From Siphonodentalium dalli (taxonomy: Eukaryota; Mollusca; Scaphopoda; Gadilida; Siphonodentaliidae): DNA of 64,000 nt. Position 1 is the first letter of the stretch, and each line of letters opens with the position of its first letter. A program made the position numbers and the translations under genes. Positions 11,978 through 23,418 of this stretch are shown here, piece after piece. Location: assembly GCA_032622095.1 (NCBI GenBank), contig CP136061.1, positions 117,934,754 to 117,998,753 on the forward strand, given 5' to 3'. Below the pieces are notes generated by a model. The model was not told where the DNA came from and made no database searches. It was given only the letters and a program-made list of their open reading frames with translations.

Positions 11978-14380
11978 TGTATCACGCAGACCCGTTTTCC
12001 TCTAAACCCTCGGATTAACCAAGTACCGCTAAAATTACAATTATATCATATAAAAAAATATTACAAGATTTGTTATAAAAGGTACACAATCCGATTCGAT
12101 GGTCCCCGTATCATCAAATCTCAGCAAGAATATAGTTATGGGCCTGTGAATTTTATAATTAGTTGGCCGTTCACATCTTAGAACACTACATCGACGATTT
12201 GCTTGAAAAACAAATTAGTTTGTCGTAATTGCCATTTATTACATTCCTATATGTGTGATATATCTTGATTTCTCGAGTCATTATAAACGATAATTTCACT
12301 AGTGAATTATCTCACTTTAACTAGCGCGTTATGTATTCATCCGCGCTATCGAAATTTATGCGCCATGACTATAGTGGCGGTATTTTTTCTGATTTTTGCA
12401 TGTTAAATTAGACGTTTATAGTGGAATATAATAAATAGAATAATCAATTGATTGAACTGAATGTTGACGTGAAATAATTAATTCGAGGTAGGGACTATTT
12501 TGTAAAACTCGATCGCATAGCGTTCTCGTGTTTGTACAACGTAACTGCCTCTCGTGAATTATTTCATGTCACTAGTTCAATCAAGTGGTTGCTCTCTATT
12601 CAATCTATACGGACTCTTCAATAGGAACTACAGAAACAGCACTTGATATATACACGTATCAGTATTTCTTGTCATTAATTGAGACCTCCGACTTCGACGT
12701 GCGGTCCAAAGCTCTAGTTACATTTCATTTGGTTACTCGGATCACTCCCGCACAACTTCATGTTAGTGCGCATACAGTCAAACTGTTCATGGAATGAACC
12801 ATATCACCACGCGACATTGCGGGTTCATCTTCTCCTCTTTCTCGACTAATACCATCTGCAATTATAAATGACGTCATCGTTGATCACAACAGCCAAACGT
12901 TTACATTAAATCTCCGCAAGTGAACTTCAAAGTTGTAGTCAATAGTCAGTTGCTTCTGCGTTGTGCATGCGCTCCCAAATCGCACCGTGCTTCGTTCGAC
13001 ATTTATTCATACATAGGAAATGCTGTTCGATGGAAACTGACGTTGCTAACGTTAAAGTTGGTTCCCGGCCAACCGAAACAAGCGTTTCAGAAAAAAAACC
13101 CGCTCAATTTCAATTACACTTACTTTGACAACGTTTGATATTCAAATAATCTATTACTAAAGGTAGCACATTATTTAAATACTCTCTATCCGATTAAATG
13201 GCATACATATGCTGTTTGTTCGCTTTCTATATCCATATTTGTGGAGGTATGTGGATTTAATGACTGCTATATAGCTGTGGTTTATGATAGATATTCCCCT
13301 AGCTGTCGGATAGTCGGCTAAATAAATACTTCGGCTGCGACTCCGTGATTATTTTTCCGAACACTCGACAGTGATGGGAATATAATATACGGAGCCCATT
13401 AATGTCACGTTTTGGTGAGCAGTGTCGATTTTCAGAGGGGCAGTTTTGCTGTTTATACAAGTACTTTGAATTTTCGTCATGATAAAGCGTGTTTATTGTT
13501 TCATGGCCATTAATGGTGAATAAAAAGATCGTTCCTGAAATATGTCTTGATGCTTATTCTCATTTTTCTATACTGGCCGGTCTTGTGTATTATTCGTGAT
13601 ACCTGTAGGTTATGAATTGGCGATGATTACAATTAAGACCAAGAAGCACATTTTGCTTAAAAATCCTGATATTGCAATATGTATTTTCTCAAAATATGTC
13701 CGGATAAGAGTTTGTGATATTTAGTACCTGCATATGTTGTGAATGTGACATGCAATTTAAGAATCACTAATATGTAGGAAATTATAAGAACACTTTAGAT
13801 ACATAATATTTAAACATAACTTAAAAATCACTGTTTTAGTTATCAAGAACTTCTGTGAATGTATTGTTCCCCACACCGACTACAGTATGATATATCATAC
13901 CTGTATGGAGATCATGATGAGAGGGAACTTAATGTTTCTTGACTTAAGGAAATTTATAAATGTTTTTATTTGAAAATAATTTTCTGTATCTGAGAATGTT
14001 CTTGGCATGCTTGTTTTATAAATGAAATATTGGGCTGAGATGAGTAGGTAACGTGTCCATAAACAAAGCCCAGCTCAAAGATCCACGGTCAGATTTGAAA
14101 CCAAATCAGTCAGAATTTCCTGAGCCAATTTTCCGCTTACCAGTCAACAGAAAATCAATAGTCACTCAAGCATCGCGAAAAATACAACATCATTCATGAA
14201 TATTAATCACTTGGGCATCGCGAAAGTACAACATCATTCATAAATAATTTGTCCAAAAATTAGCCCAAAAAGCTGAAATTATTATCTACCGCTATTTTGG
14301 CGACAGAACCGTGGACGCTCTTTATAAGAGAAAATCGTAGGAATTTTTGCTAACCTAAATTTTTTTTTTAAACTTACTCT
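11978..14380. other. No recognisable gene; small direct repeats
   Basis: GATTCGATGGTCCCCGTATC (from about 12093) recurs at about 45182 as an isolated shared block. A 33-bp direct repeat around GCATCGCGAAA-TACAACATC lies at 14171-14250. Frames at 12585-12797 and 12920-13138 show no motif. Confidence 0.5.
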
Positions 14381-14426
14381 TTTGAAAGTCGATATCCGGT
14401 CAACAATACCTCTTATTAATGCTGAA

Positions 14427-14975
14427 TTTGTCACTCTCACCAAACTGTGTACCTTTATCACAATTCTCCCCAACATGTGTACCTTTGTCACAATTCTCCC
14501 CAACCCGTGTACCTTTATCACAATTCTCCCCAACCTGCGTACCTTTATCACAATTCCCCCCAACCTGCGTAACTTTACCGCAATGCTCCCCAACCTGTGT
14601 ACCGTTATCACAATTCTCCCAAACATGTGTACCTTTATCCAATTCTCCCCAACCTGCGTAACTTTACCGCAATTCTCCCCAACATATGTACCTTTATCAC
14701 AATTCTCCCCAACCTGCGCACATTTATCACAATTCTCCCCAACCTGCGTAACTTTACCGCAATTCTCCCCAACCTGTATACCGTTATCACAATACTCCCC
14801 AACCTGTGTACCTTTATCACAATTCCCCCCGACATGCGTACCTTTATCACAATTCTCCCCAACCATGAGTAACTTTATCACAATTCTCCCCAACCTGTGT
14901 AACTTTATCACAATTCTCCCCAACCTGTGTAACTTTATCACAATTCTCCCCAACCTGTGTAACTTTATCACAGTG
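14427..14975. repeat. 30-bp minisatellite, about 18 units
   Basis: The unit CACAATTCTCCCCAACCTGT plus GTACCTTTAT recurs every 30 bp, with one 29-bp and one 31-bp unit. Unit variants differ mainly at TGTGTACC / TGCGTAAC. Because the period is a multiple of three, long frames stay open on both strands (221 codons plus, 246 minus). These are by-products of the periodicity, not genes. The array is flanked by a diverged duplication: GTCGATATCCGGTCAACAAT at 14388 resembles GACATCTGGCCAACAATCCC at about 15148, each followed by CTCTTATTAATG. Confidence 0.9.
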
Positions 14976-15135
14976 TCGGGAACTAACCTGGGTATCGTAA
15001 AACAAAAAACCGGTGATACCAATTCAGCATTATTAATGGGCCCATGAGCATGGTCTAATTATTTTATGTTATATAAAACGTGAACATGTTGGGTTTGTGA
15101 TGCCAATTTCGATAGGGCATATTTAACTCTCCCCC

Positions 15136-15200
15136 TTTTGAAATTCGACATCTGGCCAACAATCCCTCTTATTAATGGCTCGTGGTGTGATCTAATTATG
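15136..15200 (+). repeat. Diverged duplicate of the minisatellite's left flank
   Basis: The CTTTTGAAATTCGACATCTG segment and the following CTCTTATTAATGGCTCGTGG mirror 14380-14420. A third related piece (ATTAATGGGCCCATGAGCAT) lies at about 15031, just after the array. The minisatellite therefore sits inside a larger duplicated unit. Confidence 0.6.
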
Positions 15201-15864
15201 TTCTGATATAGAAAACGTACAAATGGTAGTTTTATGGTGTAAATTTGACATGCCATCTTCAACCATTTCTATACTGCAGCATCATTGGTGAGCATTTATC
15301 GCGTTCCTTTTGCACTTATATTTATTTACCTGTCGTCTGCTTTTACCACCTTAACATCCCTGCAAACAAACCAATAATAAATCATTCTGATGTTCACGTT
15401 TCACGTTTTAAGCTTCCATGCATATGTACTGTGACCACCCACACAGCGCTTTATATCCCGATTATTACGCCCTCTAGGGTGTATACTGCTAGGCTGATCT
15501 GGCGATGTCATAGGAGCTAAGATTGTGGTAACTTTTATTAACAACGTACTCGCTATATTGCGTACCGGTTTGACTTTTTTTCAGGATGTATCTTCGCGAA
15601 TGTCTCATTGTTGCAATGTGAAACTTTTGCGTTAATTGCTTTCGATATTTAGGTGAGTACAATGGTGGGCCACTTTTGAAGATTTTATTGCGGAAACACA
15701 ATGCATAATATAACATTGCTGAAGTATGTCTGAGTTGGAATGTAGACTAATGGTCGTATTGCGAAGTATCGGGGTGTATTTAATCCGATTAGTAGATTTT
15801 TTGTCCGCATTTAGAAGCTTTCTGGTGTGGTGAATGAGAAACATTGTGATAAGCCGTAGTCATT
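15201..15864. other. No recognisable gene
   Basis: Overlapping short frames on both strands without motif. Nothing further is supported. Confidence 0.5.
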
Positions 15865-15865
15865 G

Positions 15866-16400
15866 TAATAATTTGAAGGATTAGTTATTTAAACGGAATT
15901 CTGAGGTAGTGCATTCATGAAACGAGTATATACACAGAACGACACGGTGTATACATTGGTTTATCGATACGGCACGAGTGCTGTCACGGAAGGATAGAAC
16001 GAGAGGCGCTTGCGCCTCGAGTTATATTCTTCCGCGACAACACGAGTACCGTATCGACAAACCCATTTACACATCTTCTCGTTCTGTGTTTATTACACGC
16101 GTGGCGTCCTAGAATCTGTGCATTAAAAGTACAGGCTTAGAAGGTTTATTTAGGCACATAGAGGGCGTATTTTGTCATGTGTGATGATGCTTTTTATTTT
16201 ATAGTTCCGATTTCATGGTTGAGGCGAACGTCATTTTACGTCAACGAGATGCGTATGGAAAGTACGTTCCATACGTATTTGTAAATATTGAACAGCAATA
16301 ACACTGTACTTCTGGGAACAAGCGTGTAATAAATGTTATATATGCCTAATAATATGATTTTGAGGGCGTTAGCATTTTTTACTATGGTTTTCTTGTTACT
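15866..16400. repeat. Composite repeat with foldback core (GGGCGTTACCATTT family)
   Basis: The left part, ATAATTTGAAGGATTAGTTA then ACGGAATTCTGAGGTAGT, is shared with 37436-37470 and with 56070-56090. The right part, GATTTTGAGGGCGTTAGCAT then CTATGGTTTTCTTGT, is shared with 26785-26840 (inverted), 38345-38395 and 56148-56192. At 56.07-56.19 kb the two parts are only about 60 bp apart. Here they are separated by a foldback hairpin (15932-16089), so the hairpin is probably an insertion or an optional core. Confidence 0.6.
15932..16089. repeat. Foldback hairpin
   Basis: Arms begin ACACAGAAC and end GTTCTGTGT and pair through GTATCGATA-type blocks around a GAGAGGCGCTTGCGCCTCGA centre. The arms are imperfect, with small loops. 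The preceding ATGAAACGAGT is shared with the foldback at 26880. Confidence 0.75.
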
Positions 16401-16645
16401 TTCTTTTTTTCAATGGAGAGTGATGAATTGCATTAGGACGAAATATATGTGATGCTAGAGCGTGACGCTGAGAATCTAATACATGAAATACACGCACAGG
16501 CTTTTGAAAAGTCTGAAATAACTTGCCAACATCACATCGATTTACTGCCGTTTTCAATATTCGCATACAAGTCAGATAAACGCTCTTTATTTCTACCATA
16601 TCGAGAATATATTAACAATGAACGCTCTTTAAATGTGTTAAAATA
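16401..16645 (-). repeat. AAAGAGCGTT-family interspersed repeat
   Basis: Read on the minus strand, this copy contains AAAGAGCGTT, then GATATGGTAGAAATAAAGAG and CGTTTATC. The same paired AAAGAGCGTT blocks about 40 bp apart occur at 46200-46260, 48735-48790 and 57530-57570, with a looser relative at 33045-33425. It may be a SINE or a small non-autonomous element. I see no RNA polymerase III A/B boxes I would defend. Confidence 0.5.
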
Positions 16646-16693
16646 AATATTGTTTCCACGTATTTATAAGACGCGGAAACAGATTATTTGAAA

Positions 16694-16750
16694 GACATTT
16701 GTTTTACAGCTATAGATACCTTTCTAGTTTTACAGCTATAGATACCTTTC
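16694..16750 (+). repeat. 26-bp direct duplication bordering a transposon
   Basis: TTTTACAGCTATAGATACCT-TTCTA occurs twice in tandem immediately left of the TIR transposon that begins at 16753. Confidence 0.85.
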
Positions 16751-17741
16751 TACGGTGGCTGGTTTAGGACATGGGAATTTGTGGCCACGAAATAACTAAT
16801 TCGTGGCCACGAAATAACTGTTTTATCCCCATTCAGTCAGATACATTTCATATAACGGCTTATATAGTATCTGGTAGGCTATATCGAATAGACGATTACT
16901 TGTCATACACAAGAACCCGTTTCCGACACTCAGTTCAAGGGAACATTAAATGGGCCTAAAATATTACTCGACCATTTGACCAATTCAGGTCAAACAAAGG
17001 GTGTTGTAGGGTAAACAAAATCAGTCAAGGGGCAAATGAATGGAATGGGTGCCCTGTTTGAACCCCTCTGGACGGCGGTCATTTTGGATCGGGATGAGGT
17101 GAAAGTGGTGAATAGTTAGATTGACTTGGGGGCCATACAACACCCTTTCTTTGGTCTAAATTGGTCGGGGGGGGGAATGGCATGGGTACCCTATTTGAAC
17201 CGCTCCGTACGGCGGCTAGGTGACGAGAACGAGGCAGCGAGGGACAAACGTAAACAAACAGATCGGTGATATATTTTTCATTAAAAGTTACTTTCTGGCG
17301 ATCCAATTGGAATATTAAACTCTGGAGAACTTTAATTTGTTCTGTGTTATGCAGCGATACTTTGTGATATTATGGACACTACGATGAAAGCCTGTTCTTG
17401 AGGTTTGAACATAATAGAAAAGACCAAGAAGATTCAAGACAGGGCGTAAGGGCGACCTCCGGGTGAGCTCACGCCGTCCTCGTGCCGCCCTTCGGGCGGG
17501 CACGCAAATCCTGTTCCTGCTGCTGAACATAATACTTTTCGTAATTTCTCAGCCATTGTTAACTGTTTATCGTACGCCTGTCCACACTGCTTGACAGTGT
17601 TGGTTGATTGCCTATTGTGTGTGTTTATTATCCACTCACGAATAACCGTTTGCTGAATAAACTGAGGGTCTGGAAGGTGAATCATGGTCCACGATACTCG
17701 TTACACGCCGATTATATTGAGGGTACGCAGGGTGACTCCAA

Positions 17742-18754
17742 ATGGATGCAACATCTGATTTACTGAAGCAGTCCAGAGACGTCTTGGCGGATTCGAGCTC
17801 GACTACTGCCACACAGATCGGGAATGGACTAAGTGCAGATGCCAGTGTATTCCACCAGGGACGCTGCAACCAGAATTGGGAACCCAGGTCGGCAATGATT
17901 CAGTCGTCGCCGTTCCACACCAAACACTACTCACTATGACGTCGGTTCTTCAGGGTTTGGAGAGAAGACTAACTGCTATCGAAACCAGTGTATCTCGTCT
18001 TGATGGTATCGATGCATCTATGTCGTCCATGTTGGTCAAATGAACGCTCTCTCTCAAGAAGCGATGCGATGCGATTGAGTCTTCGATTTCGGTAGTGCAT
18101 AAATCAACTCGCGAAGCTAAAGATGAACTAGATGATGTGTCGGTGAAGGTTACTGCGCCCTGTGCTGCTTACCGTGAACTCGAGGAGAGCAATAACACCC
18201 TCCATGAGACCGTGACTGATTTAAAATGTCGTTCAATGAAGAATAACTTGCTCTTCCACGGACTTGCTGAGATTGAGAATGAGAACACAGAGGCGTTGCT
18301 AAAGGAATTCATCGAAACAGAGCTAGGCATCACTGAAAACATCCAGCTTGGAAATGTACATCGCATTGGCCGAAAGCGACGAGGTAGGCACAGGTCGATT
18401 GTGGCAAGATTCATTTTCTGGAAAGACCGGAGAGATGTGTATAGTGCTGCCGGACAGAAGCTTTCGAAAACTCCCTTCTCGGCCAGCCAGCAATTCACAG
18501 ACGAAGTTAGGAACGAGAGGAAAAATCTAATTCCCAAGATGATAGAGGCCAGGAACGATGGACATACAGTGAAGCTTATTAACGATAAACTGTTCATCGA
18601 CGACAAGATGTATAACTCTACATTTAAAGAGAAGTCTAGGCTGGATTTTTTCATCCATAGGTACCAATATGACACGAGAGATGGCGAGGTGTGTACACCA
18701 GTACCCCCACCCGGCGATAGAAAGAGACAACGTCGAAATTCAACGCCACAATAG
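17742..18754 (+). pseudogene. LINE ORF1, RNA-binding protein (broken)
   Basis: ORF1 proteins of this kind bind element RNA and form trimers through an N-terminal coiled coil. The clearest part is 18095-18754 (219 codons). There an RRM-like start CRSMKNNLLFHGL (residues 45-57 of that segment) is followed by NVHRIGRKRRGRHRSIVARF and a basic C-terminus (DRKRQRRNSTPQ). Upstream in the same frame, from ATG 17936, a heptad-like stretch (LQGLERRLTAIETSVSRLD) looks like the coiled coil. An in-frame TGA at 18041 interrupts it. A separate frame at 17742-17939 overlaps the 17936 ATG and may be the original N-terminus shifted by one frame. The stop of ORF1 lies 57 bp before the ORF2 ATG. Role assigned by pattern; high confidence that it is LINE ORF1, lower on clade. 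Confidence 0.75.
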
Positions 18755-18811
18755 GACACATCAGGAGAACGAGATAAGAGGAGGAAAAATTACATTCATA
18801 AATATGACTCA

Positions 18812-20374
18812 TTGAAAATTTTGACACTAAACGTGTGTGGTTTGAAAAGACACTTAAAATGCCCCGAGTTTGTAGAATTTTGTAATGAATTTTACATTTT
18901 ATGTTTTTCGGAATCCAAAACCGACGACTGTGATGAACTGATTCTCGAGGGTTTCAAATTTACCGCAAAAAATCGCCAAAAGTTTTCATTTCGAAAATCT
19001 GGGGGGATTGTCATCGCATATCGTAAGGAACTCGAAAACTACATTAGTCCCATTGCGTCCGATTGTAAGTGTATACATTGGGTCAAAGTCTCGAAAATCA
19101 TTACCAAGTCGAATGGGGATATGATGATAGGGGCTGTATACATTCCACCTGAAAGATCCAAATTTGCTAATAAAGAATTTTTCAATAAAATTGAATGCGA
19201 ATATCTCAGCAAAGCATTAGATTGTGAAAAGGTGATAATTACTGGAGATTTCAATGCCCGCACTGCAGAACTGAGTGACTACGATGAGTTTTATACCGAC
19301 AGAGATAATTTAGATACATGTAGTGATAATATAGTGATACAGAAAGATATATCTAGACTAACCGTATTTGGTTTCTCGCTGAAACGGAAAAACAGTGATA
19401 AAACGGTTAATAGCCACGGCATGTTACTCATAGACATGTGTCGGAGATCTGATCTATTCATTGTAAATGGCAGGTTCGGTGGGGATGCGAAAATCGGTAA
19501 ACTCACATGTAAAAACTCATCAGTAGTTGATTATGTAATTTGTAACACCGACTGTCTGTGTTCGTTCAAAACGTTTGTAGTAAGCGAGTTTAGTTCATTA
19601 CGGTCAGACGCACACTGTGCATTAACATTTACATTGACATCGAAGCGAAAACCCCAAAAATATAATGTAGATAATAGAGATTCAGGAACACCGAAACCCG
19701 CAAGATGGGAACATTCGCTTTGTAAGGAATACATCGGACATATAAATGATGCTAACATTGATTTAGCGATTCAAATGTTTGATGAAAGCATACAATCCGA
19801 AAATCCTCCGAAAGAAAACGTGAATAACTTGACGGACAAAGTTGTAGAAATTTTAGTTGGTTCAGCCCTAAACACTTTCGGTAGGCGAAATAAGTATTCC
19901 AAGAAAACCGATGATAAACCATACACAAAAACCGACAAACCCTGGCTAACCCCCGAATGCAACAGTATGCGGAAAAATTACAAGAAAAATCTAAGAATCT
20001 ACCTTAATGGCCGCAGTGACAGTAACAGAACAGAACTCCGCCAGAGCGAGAAAGAATATAAAAAGTGCCTGAATAATTCAATTAAAATATACGAAAATGA
20101 AATGCAGATTAAGATGGAACATCTCTATAAACACGACCCGAAAGCTTTTTGGAAATCAGTAAAGGGGCGCGACACTGCGCGAGATATTGGCGTGAATATT
20201 GATGAGTTCAGTAGACATTTTAAGCAGCTAAATACACCACACGATCCCAATGATCCAGATATATCATTCGACCATGATAATGGGTACCGACCGATACTCC
20301 CACGGCTACAATCTCGGACAGATCGGATTTACTTAACACACCCATTACTGAGGGTGAAATCGCCACTTGTATAA
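18812..20374 (+). CDS. LINE ORF2, apurinic endonuclease (APE) half
   Basis: This 520-codon frame begins MKILTLNVCGL. The APE-like endonuclease nicks target DNA to prime reverse transcription. Catalytic landmarks are all visible: N7 in LNVCG, E34 in FSESK, GDFNAR at 145-150, VVDY with D240, and SDAH at 265-268. After the endonuclease comes a linker with KPWLTPECNSMRKNYKK and a DPKAFWKSVKG motif, typical of the region before the RT. Reading continues into the RT only after a frame change around 20290-20325; the last 20 or so codons to the stop at 20374 are out of register. No catalytic residue is lost, so the endonuclease half looks intact. Confidence 0.9.
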   Translation: MKILTLNVCGLKRHLKCPEFVEFCNEFYILCFSESKTDDCDELILEGFKFTAKNRQKFSFRKSGGIVIAYRKELENYISPIASDCKCIHWVKVSKIITKSNGDMMIGAVYIPPERSKFANKEFFNKIECEYLSKALDCEKVIITGDFNARTAELSDYDEFYTDRDNLDTCSDNIVIQKDISRLTVFGFSLKRKNSDKTVNSHGMLLIDMCRRSDLFIVNGRFGGDAKIGKLTCKNSSVVDYVICNTDCLCSFKTFVVSEFSSLRSDAHCALTFTLTSKRKPQKYNVDNRDSGTPKPARWEHSLCKEYIGHINDANIDLAIQMFDESIQSENPPKENVNNLTDKVVEILVGSALNTFGRRNKYSKKTDDKPYTKTDKPWLTPECNSMRKNYKKNLRIYLNGRSDSNRTELRQSEKEYKKCLNNSIKIYENEMQIKMEHLYKHDPKAFWKSVKGRDTARDIGVNIDEFSRHFKQLNTPHDPNDPDISFDHDNGYRPILPRLQSRTDRIYLTHPLLRVKSPLV

Positions 20375-22302
20375 GCCATTTAAAGTCAGACAAAGCATCA
20401 TCCGATGACGGAATCCGCAACGAATACATAAAAGCTTCAGCGGGAAAACTCATGCCGTTACTGATAAAACTCTTTAACTACGTGCTCGATATAGGGTGTA
20501 TTCCGGATTCATGGCTTGTGGGTTCTATTATCCCAATATATAAAAAGAAAGGAAGCAAGCAGGAACCAGGCAATTATAGGGGTATAACATTATATAATTA
20601 CTGAGTTGTTTGGGGAAACTATTTACGTCAATTTTGAATACGAGACTCACACAATGTTCTCATACGTTCAATGTAATTCACGAAAATCAGTCAGGATTTC
20701 GAAAAAAGCACTCGACCATTGACAACATTTTTATCATTAATTCTTTACTTGAAATTGCTAGATATAAGAAAAAGAAGATGTTCTGTGCATTCATAGATTT
20801 CGAGAAAGCTTTTGATAGAGTTTGGAGAGAAGGTATGTGGTATAAACTCAGATTAAACCAAATCACTGGTAAAATATATCGCGTAATTGTGAATATGTAT
20901 GACAATTTTAAGTCGAAAGTATTAGCAAATGGCCAAGAGTCAGAGCCGTTCCCTTCTGCAGTTGGTTTAAAACAGGGTGATAATGTCTCCCCTTTTCTTT
21001 TTTCCTTGTACATAAATGACCTGAGCGATTTTGTGGCCAGTGCAGACGTGGAGGGAATGGGAACAGTTTCTAATGAAATGGAGAGAATACTAGACTGTTA
21101 TCTGAAATTGTGTGTCCTTTTTTACGCTGACGATACCGTTTTATTCGCCGAATCAAAAAAAGATCTGCAGTACCAGTTGAACTGTTTCGAAGACTACTGC
21201 CATATATGGAAACTAAAGGTTAACATTCCGAAAACCAAGGTAGTTTACTTCTCACGGGGGCGACAACCCAAACATCTTGGCTTTTCATTCAATAATATTA
21301 ATCTAGAAGTGTCTAGCTCATTCAACTATTTAGGTATACCTCTTTCCAGAAATGGGTCATTTACAGAAGCTAAACGCGCTGCAGTTAGAAAAGCTACTCA
21401 TTCAATGTATGAAGTCTTCAGAATCGGACGTGTACACAAACTATCGATCAATGCGCATTTGCGATTATTTGACACTATGGTTTTACCCATTCTTATTTAT
21501 GGTTCAGAAATATGGGGAGTGGGAGACAACTCCATCATAGAAAGGATGCATTTGAAATTTTGTAAAATGTTGCTACACTTGAGATCCACCACTCCCAGTT
21601 TCATGGTATACGGTGAACTGGGACGATACTCCCTCGATGTCACCATTAAGGTGAGGATAATTAGCTATTGGATCAAGCTTTTGAACGGATCAGTTAATTC
21701 TCTCGCCCAAAAACTATATCAAACTGCCCTCATGATATCCGAAACTGATGGATTTTACACACCTTGGCTGAGAAAAGTGAAGAGTATTTTAAATGATTGT
21801 GGGTTATCATATATGTGGATCGGACAGAATCCCGCCATAGATTTAAATATAACCATATCGCTGGTGAAACAGAAACTGACAATATATTCAACAATGGCAT
21901 GAATCGTGTAAACGCTCCAGTCGAGGAGAAATATACAGGATATTAAAACCGGAATTTGGTCAGGAATATTACATCTCCGAGTTTCGTGATGACATAAAAT
22001 TTACCCTAGCTCGATTCAGAACAAGCAACCACTCATTACCAATAGAAAAGGGTAGGTGGCATAGTACACCCCGTGATGATCGAATATGTACACTATGTAA
22101 CAACGGCCAAATCGGTGACGAAATTCACTATATGTTTTACTGTCAATCATTATCAACAGAGCGAAAAATGCTGTTGCACAAGTCATATTGGAATTACCCA
22201 AGTCCAATGAAACTAAGAATCTTGTTCTCCACGAGAAAACCATCGATAGCTAGGAGACTCTGTAAATTTGTCAAGATTATGGAGGGTCGACTAGTTACTT
22301 GA
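20326..22302 (+). pseudogene. LINE ORF2, reverse transcriptase half and zinc knuckle (frameshifted)
   Basis: The RT starts in the frame giving ITEGEIATCISHLKSDKASS, then IPIYKKKGSKQEPGNYRGIT, and hits a stop near 20602. A second frame, open 20610-21902, carries FIDFEKAFDRVW (residues 61-72), GLKQGDNVSPFLFSLYIND (119-137) and the catalytic FYADD (171-175). A further shift near 21890 moves to the frame ending at 22302, which holds the C-terminal CCHC knuckle (CTLCNNGQIGDEIHYMFYC). There are thus three frame changes across ORF2, counting the one before the RT, and no loss of catalytic motifs. The enzyme copies element RNA at the nicked target; this copy is very likely dead because of the shifts. 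Confidence 0.9.
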
Positions 22303-22557
22303 TGATGTCAGGAAGAGGCCGCATACTATGCCTCCCCACGGCTGTGCCTTGGGTTGGTATGGTGTGGGGGTCCTCGTTGGTCTTATCCAGTGACTGGTTT
22401 ACCCTGCCCCTGATATATTACAGCCAGAACAATATATTTGTATTGAATTGATATATTCCTTATTCGACCAACACTGCCTCTGATATTATGTATACATATG
22501 TAAACATGTTTTCTTTCAACCATTGATGTATGGTATAAGAAATAAATAAATCTATCT
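22303..22557 (+). other. LINE 3' untranslated region and tail
   Basis: Non-coding 3' end of the 17.2-kb LINE. It contains AATAAATAAA close to the end and finishes in an ATCTATCTATT repeat-like tail directly at the junction with host-element sequence. Confidence 0.75.
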
Positions 22558-23418
22558 ATTATGAATCTGAGTGGGGTGAAATGTGTGAATATCTAGACTG
22601 GCTGGCGGCCACACTACAACACCCTTTGTTTGACCTAAATTGGTCAAAGGGACGAGAAATGGCATGGGTGCCCAATTTGAACCCATCTGGACGGCGGCCA
22701 TTTTGGATCGATGTGGGATGAAATATACCCATTTTTAATACACATGGACATGGCGACAATATGTCTGGTAGTTTCACCCGCTTGTTCATTGCTGCATCAG
22801 CTAGCAATATCATGCACATGCAGTGACATGGCAATATGTGGGTGTCCCATTACACTCCCGCCGACACATACGGTAGGCCTAGTCCCACTCAAACGTTTGT
22901 CAAACTATCTTGGGAACTCAACTCCTGACACTTTACAGCTGTTCGGAATAGGGAGGGGCGAGTCGCCACGAAACGCTATAGTTATGTCACCATGTATCTG
23001 ACAAACGTTTGTCATTGATATACACGGAGTGTCCATAGTGAGCGATACAATCATATAACCAACAATATCATGTTACATGTACTTGGCATAATCAAAGATA
23101 TCTCTAAGAAACGTAGTCCTAATGGCCCAGACAAAGGTGCCATTTTTGATATATTAAGTGTTTATATATGCAAATAAATCATATTTATCTGCGTCCATTA
23201 CACCAATGCCATTGTCGGCCATATTCGGCACACAAATACTATTTCGTGGCCACGAAAACACTAATTCGTGGCCACGAAATAGTATTTGTGTGCCGAATGT
23301 TATTTGTGTGCCGAATTAGTTATTTCGTGGCCACGAATTAGTTATTTCGTGGCCACGAATTAGTATTTCGTGGTCACGAAATAAAAAAAAATGCCCATGT
23401 TCTAAACCAGCCACCGTA

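Larger units (their letters stand above)
17217..22557 (+). mobile_element. Near-full-length APE-type LINE inserted in the TIR transposon
   Basis: The homology to 51003-52265 breaks after GGCGGC (17216) and resumes at ATTATGAATCTG (22558), which defines a 5.34-kb insertion. It has a 5' untranslated region of about 0.5 kb, a broken ORF1, an ORF2 with endonuclease and RT, a 3' region with an AATAAATAAA signal and a short ATCTATCTATT end instead of poly-A. Target-site duplication is absent or tiny, and about one base of the target seems lost. The clade is uncertain: ORF1 looks L1/Tx1-like (RNA-binding, transposase-22 type), and the RT pattern GLKQGDNVSPFLFSLYIND is one seen in many invertebrate LINEs. 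Few lesions suggest a fairly recent insertion. Confidence 0.9.
16753..23416. mobile_element. TIR transposon with TTCGTGGCCACGAA subterminal palindromes (copy 1, split by a LINE)
   Basis: The ends CGGTGGCTGGTTTAGGACAT and its complement (ATGTTCTAAACCAGCCACCG) are flanked by TA at 16751-16752 and 23417-23418. Without the LINE at 17217-22557 it is about 1.3 kb and collinear with the copy at 51003-52265. The subterminal regions carry repeated TTCGTGGCCACGAA palindromes (two on the left, about five on the right). The interior consists of three degenerate tandem units, each with GTCAAACAAAGGGTGTTGTA-like and CTGGACGGCGGCCATTTTGG-like blocks. No transposase frame is present, so it is a non-autonomous element. 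The palindromes may be protein-binding sites. Confidence 0.88.

Noticed and set aside
14282-15047. Long overlapping frames on both strands (246 and 221 codons)
   Set aside because: They are produced by a 30-bp tandem repeat whose period is a multiple of three; the peptides are simple repeats on both strands and in several frames.
18169-18759. 196-codon minus-strand frame
   Set aside because: Shadow of LINE ORF1 on the plus strand.
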